A DNA stretch of 39,571 nt from Clostridium brassicae. GTDB lineage: Bacteria; Bacillota; Clostridia; Clostridiales; Clostridiaceae. Under the pieces are notes generated by a model. The model ran no database searches. It was not told the DNA's origin and was given only the letters and a program-made list of their open reading frames with translations. Within the stretch, counting starts at the first letter, position 1, and each line of letters opens with the position of its first letter. A program made the translations under genes and the position numbers. The stretch covers positions 1 through 39,571 of the forward strand of contig NZ_JAPQFJ010000026.1 of NCBI RefSeq assembly GCF_026738875.1, in the 5' to 3' direction. Positions 16,502-25,923 of this stretch are shown here, one piece after another.

Positions 16502-17419
16502 TTACTGACGAAGTTTTGGATCTAGAGCATCTCTTAATCCATCACCTAATAAGTTAAATGCCAACATTGTTAAACATATTGTTATAGCTGGGAATAAAAG
16601 CTCATGGGGATAAAAGTCCATTACAGCTTGCCCAAAAGAACACATAGCTCCCCAACTTGTATTTGGAGGTTGTATACCTAATCCTACAAAGCTTAAAAAT
16701 GCTTCTGCAAATATAAAACCCGGTATATCAAAAGTCATATAGACTATGATAATTCCTATTGTATTTGGTATTAAATGTCTTAATATTATTCTTCTCGAAC
16801 TTGCTCCTAACGCTTGAGCTGCAAGTACATACTCTGATTGTTTAAGTTGCATGACTTGTCCTCTAACCATACGAGCCATACCTGTCCACCCTGTTATACA
16901 CAAGGCTATTAAAAGAGGTACAATACCTTTTCCTAGAACAATAGCAATTACAATTACAACTATCATATAAGGTATACTCATTAAAACTTCAACTATTCTC
17001 ATCATTACATTATCTATTTTTCCACCAAAATATCCACTTATGCCACCATATAAGCATCCAACTACAACTTCAATAATAGTACCAACTATCCCAATTGCTA
17101 TAGAAACTCTTCCACCTATCCAAAGTCTAGAAAATAAATCTCTTCCTAAGTTATCAGTTCCAAACCAGTATTCTGAATTTGGTTCAAGGTTAACATTAGC
17201 CATATTTTGTTCAGTGTATGGATGTTTAGTTATATATGGTCCTATTATACACATAAAAACTATTATTCCTAATAAAATCATAGAAAATATAGCTACTTTA
17301 TTTTGCTTTAGTCTTCTCCAGGCATCTTGCCAATAAGTTATATTAGGCCTAACTATTGTTTCAGAATCTTGGTCATTACAGCCTACTATCTCAAACATAT
17401 CTTTGTTTAATTCTGACAT
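16502..17419 (-). CDS. oppC: Oligopeptide ABC transporter permease OppC
   Basis: A 305-residue permease. It has a cytosolic N-terminus of about 40 residues, a first helix (VAIFSMILLGIIVFMCIIG), then the BPD_transp_1 domain with the EAA loop around EYVLAAQALGASSRRIILRH and about five further helices. It forms the channel with OppB. ATG 17419 has AGGAGG ten bases upstream. It is 14 bp downstream of oppB. The domain and order make the assignment firm; the difference between Opp and Dpp substrates cannot be settled from sequence. Confidence 0.94.
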   Translation of the reverse strand: MSELNKDMFEIVGCNDQDSETIVRPNITYWQDAWRRLKQNKVAIFSMILLGIIVFMCIIGPYITKHPYTEQNMANVNLEPNSEYWFGTDNLGRDLFSRLWIGGRVSIAIGIVGTIIEVVVGCLYGGISGYFGGKIDNVMMRIVEVLMSIPYMIVVIVIAIVLGKGIVPLLIALCITGWTGMARMVRGQVMQLKQSEYVLAAQALGASSRRIILRHLIPNTIGIIIVYMTFDIPGFIFAEAFLSFVGLGIQPPNTSWGAMCSFGQAVMDFYPHELLFPAITICLTMLAFNLLGDGLRDALDPKLRQ

Positions 17420-17433
17420 TCTACTGTATCCTC

Positions 17434-18384
17434 CTATCTCTTTTCACCAGTTAATCTTATTCTTGGATCTACTACAGAGTACATTATATCAACAATCAAC
17501 AATGAAATAATATATAAAGCTGCATAGAACGTTGTAAGTCCCATTATAACATTGTAATCGTTAGTCATAATAGCATCTATCATCGAATTACCAAGACCTG
17601 GAATAGAGAAAATTCTTTCAATTACAATAGATCCTGTTAAAACAGCTGCAACTTGTGGTCCTAATATTGTGATTATAGGCAATATAGCGTTTCTTATAAT
17701 ATGTTTCCATGCTATAGCTTTTCTAGAAACACCTTTTGCTTCTGCTGTCATAATATAATCTTGACTTATTACATCTAAAACAGAAGTCCTCATATATCTA
17801 GCATAAGTTGCAATACTACTAAAACAAAGTGCTAATGTAGGTAAGATAGTGTATTTTAATCCAGTCAAGCTTTCTCCAGTGTTATACCAACCAGCAATAG
17901 GTAGTCCAGCTTTTCCTCCTAATATTTTTTGAAGTAATGCTGCAAGTACAAAACTTGGAATAGACACACCTAATATTGCAAGAAAGATTACTAAATAATC
18001 CACTTTAGTATTTCTTCTAAAGGCAGCAATAATACCTAAAATAATTCCTAGTATTACCCCTACAAATACAGCTTGAAGCCCAAGTCTTGCTGAATTTGGG
18101 AATTTATCTTTTACAATTTGTCCCACAGAATAACCTGGGGTTATAAATGAATCACCTAAATTTCCTTTGGCTATATTTTTTAAGTAAAGAACATACCTTT
18201 CTGGTATAGGTTTATCTAAACCATATTGTTGTCTTAAACTAGCTTGAATTTCTGCTGGCAACTGTTTAGTTTGAGCAGTTATAGGATCTCCAGGCATTGT
18301 ATTCATTAAAAAAAATGTTACTGTAACAACCACCCATAATGTTAATATCATGTATCCTATTCTTTTAAGTATATATTTTAACAT
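17434..18384 (-). CDS. oppB: Oligopeptide ABC transporter permease OppB
   Basis: A 316-residue permease, BPD_transp_1 fold. N-terminal helix MLKYILKRIGYMILT with the MNTMPGDP motif of OppB/DppB proteins. The EAA loop is DYIMTAEAKGVSRKAIAWKH near 205-225, and the C-terminus ends DPRIRLTGEKR. The ATG at 18384 has AAGGAGG directly upstream; the frame is open to a TTG at 18405 that overlaps this site. The 205-bp gap to oppA holds two hairpins rather than a gene. These probably set a higher level of the binding protein than of the membrane components. Confidence 0.94.
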   Translation of the reverse strand: MLKYILKRIGYMILTLWVVVTVTFFLMNTMPGDPITAQTKQLPAEIQASLRQQYGLDKPIPERYVLYLKNIAKGNLGDSFITPGYSVGQIVKDKFPNSARLGLQAVFVGVILGIILGIIAAFRRNTKVDYLVIFLAILGVSIPSFVLAALLQKILGGKAGLPIAGWYNTGESLTGLKYTILPTLALCFSSIATYARYMRTSVLDVISQDYIMTAEAKGVSRKAIAWKHIIRNAILPIITILGPQVAAVLTGSIVIERIFSIPGLGNSMIDAIMTNDYNVIMGLTTFYAALYIISLLIVDIMYSVVDPRIRLTGEKR

Positions 18385-18410
18385 TTTTATCCTCCTTCCC
18401 TTCAAACAAT

Positions 18411-18438
18411 ATTACAACAGAGACACCTCTGTTGTAAT
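18411..18438 (-). other. Inter-cistronic hairpin just upstream of oppB
   Basis: Perfect 12-bp arms ATTACAACAGAG / CTCTGTTGTAAT with a 4-base loop, located just before the oppB ribosome site. It shares the core TACAACAG...CTGTTGTA with the hairpin at 18545. No T run follows, so it is more likely a processing or stability structure than a terminator. Confidence 0.6.
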
Positions 18439-18544
18439 ATAAAATAAATTTAAATTGTATATAATAAAATCCTTATGTAATTAAGCTAAATTTTATTTGA
18501 AGCTTAATTTTAATATGTACACATTATTATCTAATAAATTATAC

Positions 18545-18580
18545 AAATACTACAACAGGAAATCTCCTGTTGTAGTATTT
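18545..18580 (-). terminator. Hairpin at the 3' end of oppA (partial terminator)
   Basis: Perfect 16-bp arms (18545-18560 and 18565-18580) and a 4-base loop, 30 bp after the oppA stop. There is only a weak T run. Its position fits a 3'-end stabiliser or leaky terminator reducing expression of oppBCDF relative to oppA. Confidence 0.6.
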
Positions 18581-18610
18581 ACTTTTTATATATTTACTTT
18601 ACATTTAAAA

Positions 18611-20263
18611 TTATTTTCCTTCTACATAAGCCCATTTAAGTTCATATTGTCCACCAAATGATGGGTATTGAACTCCTTTTAAATATTTTTGAGTAACTGC
18701 TCTCTTATCTTTATAGAATACAGGTGCTATACCAGCATCTTCATTGATAAGTAAAGTTTCAGCTTTCTTAAATATTTCTGTTCTCTTAGCAGTATCAGTT
18801 ACTCCTATTGATTGTTTTATATATTCTTCATACTTTGGATTATTATATTTTCCATAGTTATTTCCATTATCTTTTTGGAATTGCTCTATAAATGTATAAG
18901 GATCATTAAAGTCACCATTCCAACCTGACATAGCTACTTCAAAATCACCACTAGCTGATTTGTTTAGATAATCTGCAAAATTAGCTGCTGTGTCAATCTT
19001 AAAGTTAACACCTATATTTTGTCTCCAATTATTTTGGAAGAATTCAGCTGATTGTTTTTCAAATGCATCACTACCTTGTGGTAAATATCTTAAAGTATGT
19101 TTAGATGGATCTGGATCAAGTCCAAGTTCTTTTAATCCTTCTATAAATAAAGCTTTAGGATCTTTCTTGCCCATTAACTCTTTTAATGGTTCTTGAACCA
19201 TTTGTCTATATTCTTTATCACCACATAGTAATTTTGTTGGCATTAATCCATATGCAACAAAACCTCTCTTATAAACCTTATTTACATAATCTTCTCTATT
19301 TATAGCTAATGATAATGCAAGTCTTATTTTTGCATTAGTGAGAAGCTTATTTTTTCCAGACATATTATACATCATATAAAATCCTGATGGAGCTACTTCT
19401 TCTGTATAATCACATTTTCCCGCTTCAGCATCTTTTTTAAGTTGCTGTGCATATTCTCCAGTACCAGGTATACCATCTAATTCTTTATTCTTGAACATTT
19501 GATATTTTGTTTGCAACTCTTTTATTACTAAGAAATTAACTTTATCAATTTTTACTTTATCTTTATCATAATATTTATCATTTTTAACTGTTGAAAGTTT
19601 AGCACCCTTTTGCCATTCTTTTAATGCAAATGGTCCATTAAATACCATTTTAGTAACATCTGTACCATATTTATCTCCTTGTGCCTCTACTATATCTTGT
19701 CTCGATGGTACAAGTAATGTAAATGATGCCATTTGTAAGAAATAAGGAATTGGGTACTCAAGTTCAACTTTAAATGTTTTATCGTCTACTGCTTTTATTC
19801 CTACTTCTTCAGCTTTTGCTTTTCCTTTATAGAATTTTTCTGCATTTTTTATTCCAAATAAGAAAGATGCATATTGTGATTTAGTTTTAGGATCTAAAAT
19901 TCTTCTCCATGCATATTCATAATCTTTTGCAGTAACTTTTTTACCATCTGACCATTCTTGGTCCCTTAAATGGAATGTGTAAGTTTTTTGGTCCTTTGAC
20001 ACTTCCCACTTTTCTGCCCCTGCTGCTTCTGGTTCATCATTGTTTGATCTTAATAAACCTTCAAAAGATGCATTTAACGCATTAAAAGAAGCTGAGTCAG
20101 TAGCTTTTGCTGAATCCAATGTTCTAATTGCTGGCGCATCTAAATTCAACACTACTTCCTTACCACTTTTGCCTCCTTCTTTGCTACCGCCACAACCAGT
20201 TAATACTGTAGTTGTTATAACAGCTGCAGCCAAAAGCGACACTAGTATTCTTTTCCTTTTCAC
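18611..20263 (-). CDS. oppA: Peptide ABC transporter substrate-binding lipoprotein OppA
   Basis: A 550-residue extracytoplasmic solute receptor (SBP_bac_5). Seen: basic N-terminus, hydrophobic signal and lipobox VLTGC with lipidated Cys near 24. A Gly/Ser/Lys linker follows, then the family block YTFHLRDQEWSDGKKVTAKDY near 92-112 and the C-terminal GWNGDFNDPYTFIEQF region near 443-458. It captures peptides and delivers them to OppBC. GTG 20263 has a GGGGGAA site. It is the first gene of oppABCDF and is separated from oppB by paired hairpins. The 390-bp AT-rich region upstream (20264-20657) contains no gene and no promoter I can name with confidence. Confidence 0.95.
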   Translation of the reverse strand: MKRKRILVSLLAAAVITTTVLTGCGGSKEGGKSGKEVVLNLDAPAIRTLDSAKATDSASFNALNASFEGLLRSNNDEPEAAGAEKWEVSKDQKTYTFHLRDQEWSDGKKVTAKDYEYAWRRILDPKTKSQYASFLFGIKNAEKFYKGKAKAEEVGIKAVDDKTFKVELEYPIPYFLQMASFTLLVPSRQDIVEAQGDKYGTDVTKMVFNGPFALKEWQKGAKLSTVKNDKYYDKDKVKIDKVNFLVIKELQTKYQMFKNKELDGIPGTGEYAQQLKKDAEAGKCDYTEEVAPSGFYMMYNMSGKNKLLTNAKIRLALSLAINREDYVNKVYKRGFVAYGLMPTKLLCGDKEYRQMVQEPLKELMGKKDPKALFIEGLKELGLDPDPSKHTLRYLPQGSDAFEKQSAEFFQNNWRQNIGVNFKIDTAANFADYLNKSASGDFEVAMSGWNGDFNDPYTFIEQFQKDNGNNYGKYNNPKYEEYIKQSIGVTDTAKRTEIFKKAETLLINEDAGIAPVFYKDKRAVTQKYLKGVQYPSFGGQYELKWAYVEGK

Positions 20264-20657
20264 TAAGATTCCCCCTTAATATTATTTTTTAGTTTCATAT
20301 TAATAAGCTTTGGAATTATATTAAGCTAATATAATCAATTTAGGCATTATAATAAATCTACTTTTATATAGTAGTTACTTTATCATAAATAATTTATGTA
20401 AGAGAAACTTGCAACTGCAAAAAATTCACAAATAATTCTTTTTAACTTTTTTAGCACTTCAAATCTAACTTTGTTAAAAAATTAATTTTGAATATAAACA
20501 TTAATTTATTTAACAATTATTCAATTTTTATATTTTATTTTTATAATATTATCATATTTACATATAAATGTCAAACATTCTACTGAATTTAAGATAACTC
20601 TTTATATGTTAACATATTTTAGTTAAAAAATCACTATTTTTTTATTTTTGCATAATT
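20264..20657. other. Gene-free AT-rich gap between hslO and oppA
   Basis: No credible ORF on either strand. A short AT hairpin at 20625-20642 (loop CACT) could be a weak hslO terminator. A 14-bp palindrome (ATATGTTAACATAT) lies near 20603. The oppA promoter must lie here, but no box pair with good spacing stood out. Confidence 0.5.
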
Positions 20658-21539
20658 CTAATTTAATTCTTTTAAAATTTCATCAATTTCCTCGGGTGTA
20701 AACTTATAACTTTTATTACAAAAATGACACTTAAGTTCTTCAGTTTTATTTTCATCACGTATTTCTTTTAATTGTTCTCTTCCTAAACTTATTAAAGCTC
20801 TTTCAACTCTTTCTTTAGAACAATCACATTTATAAGTAGGTTCCATAGTATCTAATATTTTTATTTCCATATCATCAAATAAGAAATTCAATATATCTTC
20901 TGCATCTTTTCCTTCTGACATAGCTTTTGTTATAGATCCTAAATCCTGGAGCCTAAAAGTTATGAGATCAGCTAGCATTTCATCTGCACCTGGCATCATT
21001 TGAATTATCAATCCCCCTGCATATTTAATGCTTAAATCTCTGTCTACAAGTACTCCTAATCCAACCGCAGTAGGAACTTGCTCAGATACAGTAAAATAAT
21101 AAGCAAGATCATCACCTATTTCTCCAGTGTATATAGGCACCTGACCTATGTATGGTTCTTTTAATCCCATATCTCTTATTACAAATAAGTTTCCTTCTTT
21201 TCCAATAATGCCACTTACATCTAATTTGCCCAAATCATTAGGCGGCAAATCTGCGCTAGGATTTCCGATATATCCTTTTACTCCAGCATTACTGTGAGAA
21301 GTAACCACTACCCCCTTTGCCGAACCTCCTCCTAAAATTTTTAAAGTTACAGCATCCTTTTCAGATTTCAACATAGAACCCATTAAACTACCTGCAGTTA
21401 ACATTCTTCCAAAGGCAGCAGCAGCCGTTGGAGCACAATTATGTAATTTAACTCCTTCGTTAACTAAATTAGTTGTAGTAGCCACTATTACTCTAACCTG
21501 GCCTTCTTTTGCAACAGCTTTTATTAATTTATCTTTCAT
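20658..21539 (-). CDS. hslO: Redox-regulated chaperone Hsp33
   Basis: A 293-residue holdase chaperone activated by oxidation. Seen: the N-terminal Hsp33 domain ([15 protein letters not shown], then [15 protein letters not shown] near 40) and the C-terminal zinc site CDC near 235 with CHFC about 33 residues later, the CXC...CXXC switch of the family. The start ATG 21539 has GGGGG about eight bases upstream; upstream ATG/other starts are too close to that site. The first codons overlap the 3' end of the methyltransferase gene by 11 bases, so the two are probably co-transcribed and coupled. Confidence 0.95.
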   Translation of the reverse strand: MKDKLIKAVAKEGQVRVIVATTTNLVNEGVKLHNCAPTAAAAFGRMLTAGSLMGSMLKSEKDAVTLKILGGGSAKGVVVTSHSNAGVKGYIGNPSADLPPNDLGKLDVSGIIGKEGNLFVIRDMGLKEPYIGQVPIYTGEIGDDLAYYFTVSEQVPTAVGLGVLVDRDLSIKYAGGLIIQMMPGADEMLADLITFRLQDLGSITKAMSEGKDAEDILNFLFDDMEIKILDTMEPTYKCDCSKERVERALISLGREQLKEIRDENKTEELKCHFCNKSYKFTPEEIDEILKELN

Positions 21540-22296
21540 TATCATTTCCCCCTGATATTTTTTTCCTAAGTACATATACTACTCTTTCTGTCTTAGTTGA
21601 AATTTTATTATCATTATAATTATCTAATTTCTCTAAGATTTCAAAACCTAGTTTACTTAGAAGATTATCTAAAAACTCTTCACTATAAGCTCTTTCTTCA
21701 TGTTCTTCATCAAATCGCTTATACAATTCTCCCTCTTTTACAAAGAATGTAAGATACATACTTACAACATCATCTTCTAGTATATTTTCCCATATATATA
21801 CTATTTCTTCATCATCATAATTATATATATTATTTCCTAGAACTTCAGTAATTTTATAATAAGAATTTATATCAAAAACAAACAATCCATTATCTTTTAG
21901 ATGATTGTATACTCTTTTAAAATAATTTTCTAATTCATTATTATCAGTAATATAATTCGTAGAATCTAGAACACAAGTTATTAAGTCAAATTTCCTCATT
22001 AAATTTAGCTCACTCATATCCTGACATACTAACTGTGCTTTTATTCTTTCTTCACTTAATTTATCTGATGCTATACCTAACATGTCACAGGATAAATCTA
22101 CAGCCCAAATGTTTTTAAACTCTTTACTAACTTCTTTTGTAACATTTGCTGTACCACAAGCTAAATCTAGATAATCATTCTTTTCAACATTATATTTTTT
22201 ACATAAGTCAATTATAGCTTTACCCATTTTTTTATAATCAATATCGTTGTATATAAGTTTGTCATATATACTTGAAAATTCTTTATAACAATTCAA
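21529..22296 (-). CDS. Class I SAM-dependent methyltransferase
   Basis: A 255-residue cytosolic enzyme. Seen: Rossmann motif [16 protein letters not shown] near 43-57, the acidic strand-2 end WAVDLS near 65-70, motif VCQDMSEL near 88 and [13 protein letters not shown] near 100-112. The pattern matches small-molecule methyltransferases of the Methyltransf_25 type; the substrate is not recognisable. The start is TTG 22296 ([14 protein letters not shown]), with GGGGG six bases upstream. It overlaps hslO and was probably recruited into its operon. No regulatory site stood out upstream. Confidence 0.85.
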   Translation of the reverse strand: MNCYKEFSSIYDKLIYNDIDYKKMGKAIIDLCKKYNVEKNDYLDLACGTANVTKEVSKEFKNIWAVDLSCDMLGIASDKLSEERIKAQLVCQDMSELNLMRKFDLITCVLDSTNYITDNNELENYFKRVYNHLKDNGLFVFDINSYYKITEVLGNNIYNYDDEEIVYIWENILEDDVVSMYLTFFVKEGELYKRFDEEHEERAYSEEFLDNLLSKLGFEILEKLDNYNDNKISTKTERVVYVLRKKISGGNDNER

Positions 22297-22508
22297 TTTA
22301 TTCCCCCATTTCAGTTGATTTTACTTTAACTATGTCTTCATTTTACAATGTAATGTAGTTTTACATTCTTTATTATAACAGCTTAACAGCATGTGAAAAC
22401 ATAATCTAATTTATTTATTACTCTAAAATATATTATTATTTATATAAAGAAAAATCAACTAAATCTAGGATATATGTAGTTATTAGAGCATCTTTAATCT
22501 TGTTTAAA

Positions 22509-22769
22509 TTAAGTATTTCTATCTATTTTGAGTATTTCATCATTTTTAGGAATTTTCATCTCTCTCTTTCTTTTTGTCATTACACCTCCTATTCTTCCCG
22601 TTTCTTCAGAGGTCAATGCACTCCATCCATATGTATCTACTTTTTCACTAAGACCTAGTTCTTTTGCAATTTCATACTTCATCTTTTCTCTCAATTTTTC
22701 TAATTCACTTAACTCTTTATCTCTTTTTAATTTAGCTTTTATAACTTTTTTCAAAGGAGTATTCCCCAT
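22509..22769 (-). CDS. Small acid-soluble spore protein, alpha/beta type (divergent)
   Basis: An 86-residue DNA-binding spore-core protein. The two SASP blocks are present: MKYEIAKELGL (the germination-protease cleavage region, near 31-41) and SEETGRIGGVMTKR near 53-67. It is unusual for its long lysine-rich N-terminus (KKVIKAKLKRDKELSELEK) and basic C-tail, so it is a divergent member rather than a major SASP. ATG 22769 has GGGAGG upstream. It is monocistronic; expression in the forespore under sigma-G is expected from the family, but I could not find a well-spaced sigma-G promoter. Confidence 0.88.
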   Translation of the reverse strand: MGNTPLKKVIKAKLKRDKELSELEKLREKMKYEIAKELGLSEKVDTYGWSALTSEETGRIGGVMTKRKREMKIPKNDEILKIDRNT

Positions 22770-22958
22770 TTTTTTTGCCCTCCCTAAGACTTAATTTAGT
22801 AATATATTTCTCAAAAATAGAGATTTTTATACTAATCTATCTTTTAAGACCTTAATTGCACATTTTAGGTATGCTATTTATTTTTTTAATACAAGTTCAT
22901 TCTAAAATATTTTTTATCATATAAAGCTAAAATGCATATTATATAATGATAATAAAAA

Positions 22959-23089
22959 TTTATCCGATGACCAGCTCTAATACTACCACCTTCTTCAAAG
23001 TTGTAATAAAAGGCTGCTACGTCTGTGGATAACGTTTCCTAAGCTTTAGTAGGAATCAACACCCCTCTAAAGCCAAAAGCTCTGTTTAT
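22959..23089 (-). repeat. Dispersed structured repeat, copy A
   Basis: Read leftward it begins ATAAACAGAG, has a hairpin with arms GGCTTTAG/CTAAAGC, then GTTATCCA, and ends with GTATTAGAG and a terminal ATCGGATAAA. It lies upstream of, and in the same direction as, the SASP gene at 22769. See copies B-D. The rest of 22770-23228 has no gene. Confidence 0.7.
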
Positions 23090-23120
23090 GCATAATTTAG
23101 TATTTTATATTGAAAAACAT

Positions 23121-23150
23121 TTGTATTTTTGTGAATATAGGTTATATAAT
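23121..23150 (+). promoter_or_regulatory. Candidate promoter of asd-dapA-dapB
   Basis: TTGTAT (23121-23126), an 18-base spacer, TATAAT (23145-23150), 78 bp before the asd start. The implied leader is too short for a lysine riboswitch. Confidence 0.5.
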
Positions 23151-23228
23151 AAAAAATATATGTTTTTTTATTTTTATTGAATTTGACTGTGAGATAAAAA
23201 TATAAATTTATATTAGGGGGGACCTATA

Positions 23229-24215
23229 ATGCTTTATAATGTTGCTGTAGTAGGCGCTACTGGAATGGTAGGAAACAAATTTTTAGAAGTTCTTGCAGAA
23301 AGAAACTTTCCAATTGATACTCTTTATTTATTTGCTTCAAAAAGATCTGCAGGAAAAACTCTTCAATTTAAAGGAAAAGACTTTGTGGTAGAAGAGTTAA
23401 AAGAAGATAATATTAAAAACAAGAAAATAGACATAGCTTTATTTTCTGCTGGTGGGAGCACTAGTTTAGAATATGCTCCAATATTTGTAAAATACAATGC
23501 AACTGTTATTGATAATAGTAGTGCTTGGAGAATGGATCCTAAAGTACCTTTAGTTGTACCTGAAGTTAATCCTGAAGATACAAAATGGAGCAAAGGTATA
23601 ATAGCTAATCCTAATTGTTCTACTATTCAAGCTGTTGTAGCTTTAAAACCTCTTCATGATAAGTATGGAATAGATAGAATAATTTATTCTACTTATCAAG
23701 CCGTTTCTGGTGCTGGGGTTGGTGGATACACTGACTTAGAAAATGGATATAAGGGAGAAGCTCCAAATAAATTTCCTTACCCAATAGCTGGAAACCTAAT
23801 TCCTCATATTGATTCATTTTTAGATAACGGCTATACAAAAGAGGAAATAAAAATGATAGACGAGACTAAAAAAATACTTCATGATGATTCTTTAAGAATA
23901 ACTGCTACTACAGTAAGAGTTCCTGTTTTCTACGGACACAGCGAAAGTATAAATGTAGAGTTAAAAAATGATTTTAATTTAAATGATATCTTTGAATTAT
24001 ATAGGAATTCAGAGGGAATAATTTTAAAGGACGATGTTAAGAATTTAGAATATCCTATGCCAATTCATTCAGCTGGAACTGATGAAGTTTATGTAGGAAG
24101 AATTAGAAAAGATTTTAGTATAGAAAATGGATTGAATTTATGGGTAGTAGCTGATAATATTAGAAAAGGAGCAGCTTCTAATGCTGTTCAAATTGCAGAA
24201 TATTTAATAAAATAA
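23229..24215 (+). CDS. asd: Aspartate-semialdehyde dehydrogenase
   Basis: A 328-residue NADP-dependent enzyme reducing aspartyl phosphate to aspartate semialdehyde, the branch point to lysine/DAP and threonine/methionine. Seen: the nucleotide loop VVGATGMVG at 7-15, active-site NPNCSTIQ near 128-135 (catalytic Cys), the substrate-binding region YQAVSGAGVGG near 156-166, and the catalytic His in VRVPVFYGHSES near 230-240. ATG 23229 has GGGGGG about eight bases upstream. It is first in the asd-dapA-dapB operon, with dapA 27 bp downstream. Confidence 0.97.
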   Translation: MLYNVAVVGATGMVGNKFLEVLAERNFPIDTLYLFASKRSAGKTLQFKGKDFVVEELKEDNIKNKKIDIALFSAGGSTSLEYAPIFVKYNATVIDNSSAWRMDPKVPLVVPEVNPEDTKWSKGIIANPNCSTIQAVVALKPLHDKYGIDRIIYSTYQAVSGAGVGGYTDLENGYKGEAPNKFPYPIAGNLIPHIDSFLDNGYTKEEIKMIDETKKILHDDSLRITATTVRVPVFYGHSESINVELKNDFNLNDIFELYRNSEGIILKDDVKNLEYPMPIHSAGTDEVYVGRIRKDFSIENGLNLWVVADNIRKGAASNAVQIAEYLIK

Positions 24216-24242
24216 TTTGATTATTCCTAAGGAGGACTTAAA

Positions 24243-25124
24243 ATGACATTATTCAAAGGCTCTGGAGTAGCTATTATTACTCCCTTTAACGAAGAAAACA
24301 AAGTAAATTTTAAAAAATTAGAGGAAATTTTAGAATGGCATGTAAAATCTGGTACTGATGCTATTGTTATATGTGGAACTACTGGTGAAGCTTCTACAAT
24401 GTCAGAATCTGAAAAAAAAGAAACTATAAAATTTACAGTAGACGTTATAAACAAAAGAATACCTGTAATTGCAGGAACAGGAAGTAATAATACTCTAGCT
24501 GCTGCAAGCATGAGCAAGTGGGCTGAAAGTATAGGAGTTGATGGACTTTTAGTTATCACACCTTACTACAACAAGACAACACAAAAAGGGATAGTTGAAC
24601 ATTTTAAAGCAATTGATAGTAATGTTAATATACCTATAATCGTATACAATGTACCTGGTAGAACAGGATTAAACTTAGCTCCTAAAACTCTTTTAAAACT
24701 AACTGAACTTAAAAATATAGTAGGTATAAAAGAAGCTAGCGGAAATTTAAGTCAAGTTGCTGAAATGAAGGCTTTATGTGGAGATAAAATAGATATATAC
24801 TCAGGAAATGATGATCAAATTATTCCTGTATTGTCTCTTGGTGGAGCAGGAGTAATCTCTGTTGCAGCAAATATTTTTCCAAAAGACGTTCATGATATGT
24901 GTCAATATTATTTTGATAAAAAACTTGATGAAGCTTTAAACTTACAATTAACAATGCTTCCTTTAATAAATTCATTATTTATAGAAACAAACCCTATACC
25001 TATTAAAACTGCTATGAATCTTTTAGGTATGAATGTTGGAAATTTAAGATTGCCTTTATGTGATATGGAAGAAAGCAATCTAAACATACTAAAAACAGAT
25101 TTAGATAATTACAGACAAATATAG
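24243..25124 (+). CDS. dapA: 4-Hydroxy-tetrahydrodipicolinate synthase
   Basis: A 293-residue TIM-barrel lyase condensing pyruvate and aspartate semialdehyde. Seen: [10 protein letters not shown] near 42-51 (pyruvate-binding threonines), YNVPGRTG near 135-142 (catalytic Tyr and substrate Arg) and the Schiff-base lysine in GIKEASG near 163. ATG 24243 has AAGGAGG upstream. It lies between asd and dapB with short gaps, so is part of one transcript. It commits carbon to DAP for peptidoglycan and, in a sporulating cell, to dipicolinate. Confidence 0.97.
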   Translation: MTLFKGSGVAIITPFNEENKVNFKKLEEILEWHVKSGTDAIVICGTTGEASTMSESEKKETIKFTVDVINKRIPVIAGTGSNNTLAAASMSKWAESIGVDGLLVITPYYNKTTQKGIVEHFKAIDSNVNIPIIVYNVPGRTGLNLAPKTLLKLTELKNIVGIKEASGNLSQVAEMKALCGDKIDIYSGNDDQIIPVLSLGGAGVISVAANIFPKDVHDMCQYYFDKKLDEALNLQLTMLPLINSLFIETNPIPIKTAMNLLGMNVGNLRLPLCDMEESNLNILKTDLDNYRQI

Positions 25125-25140
25125 AGGGGGATTAATTTCC

Positions 25141-25896
25141 ATGGTAAAAATTATACTAAGCGGATGCTTAGGAAAAATGGGTAGAGTTATATCTAACAGT
25201 ATAGCAAATTTCCCATCTTTATCTATAGTGGCTGGAATTGATAGAAATGATGATACTTCTGTAGGATACCCTGTTTATTCAGATATAAAAAAATGTAGTA
25301 ATATTGAAGCTGATGTAGTTTTAGATTTTTCTAGACCAGAAACTCTTTCTTCACTACTTCAATACTGTAAAGAAAAAACTTTACCTATTGTTTTGTGTAC
25401 AACTGGATATTCTGAAAAAGAATTATATGAAATTGAAAAAGCATCAAAAGAAATACCTGTTTTTCGCTCCGCAAATATGTCAATAGGTATAAACCTTATA
25501 AACAACATTTTAAAGGATATAAGTGCAATGCTTTATGAAAATTATGATATAGAGATCATTGAAAAACATCATAATCAAAAGGTAGATTCTCCAAGTGGAA
25601 CAGCCTTACTTTTAGCAAACACTATAAAGAATGCTATTCCCTCAGAAACAGAATTTAAAAAGGGTAGAGACGGAATATGTAAAAGAGACCATAAAGAAAT
25701 AGGGATTCATGCTATAAGAGGTGGCAGCATAGTTGGAGAACATGAAGTTATTTTTGCAGGACAAGGTGAACTAATAGAACTAAAGCACTCTGCTTTATCT
25801 AGAGAAGTTTTTGCCGTAGGAGCATTAAAAGCTTGTGAATTTATGTACCAAAAAGAAAAAGGTATGTACTCCATGGACAATATTATAAAAAAATAA
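25141..25896 (+). CDS. dapB: 4-Hydroxy-tetrahydrodipicolinate reductase
   Basis: A 251-residue reductase, the next step after DapA. Seen: N-terminal GCLGKMGRVIS near 8-18 (nucleotide binding), FSRPETL near 64, and the catalytic EKHHNQKVDSPSGTA near 141-155, with the histidine pair and the SGT substrate loop. ATG 25141 has GGGGG upstream. It is last in the operon, followed within 10 bp by a strong terminator shared with the opposing aminotransferase gene. Confidence 0.97.
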   Translation: MVKIILSGCLGKMGRVISNSIANFPSLSIVAGIDRNDDTSVGYPVYSDIKKCSNIEADVVLDFSRPETLSSLLQYCKEKTLPIVLCTTGYSEKELYEIEKASKEIPVFRSANMSIGINLINNILKDISAMLYENYDIEIIEKHHNQKVDSPSGTALLLANTIKNAIPSETEFKKGRDGICKRDHKEIGIHAIRGGSIVGEHEVIFAGQGELIELKHSALSREVFAVGALKACEFMYQKEKGMYSMDNIIKK

Positions 25897-25923
25897 AAGT
25901 GCTTAATGCACTTTTATTTTTTT
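25892..25923. terminator. Bidirectional terminator between dapB and patA
   Basis: Arms AATAAAAGTGC (25892-25902) and GCACTTTTATT (25908-25918), 5-base loop, T run rightward and A run leftward. It overlaps the ends of both convergent genes. Confidence 0.85.

Noticed and set aside
18990-20279. Plus-strand ORFs across oppA
   Set aside because: Antisense shadows of a clear full-length oppA; no start signals.
23150-23228. Lysine riboswitch before asd
   Set aside because: The leader after the candidate promoter is about 70 nt and lacks the multi-helix L-box landmarks.
24227-24559. 110-residue ORF antisense to dapA
   Set aside because: Lies fully opposite the conserved dapA start region with no ribosome site.
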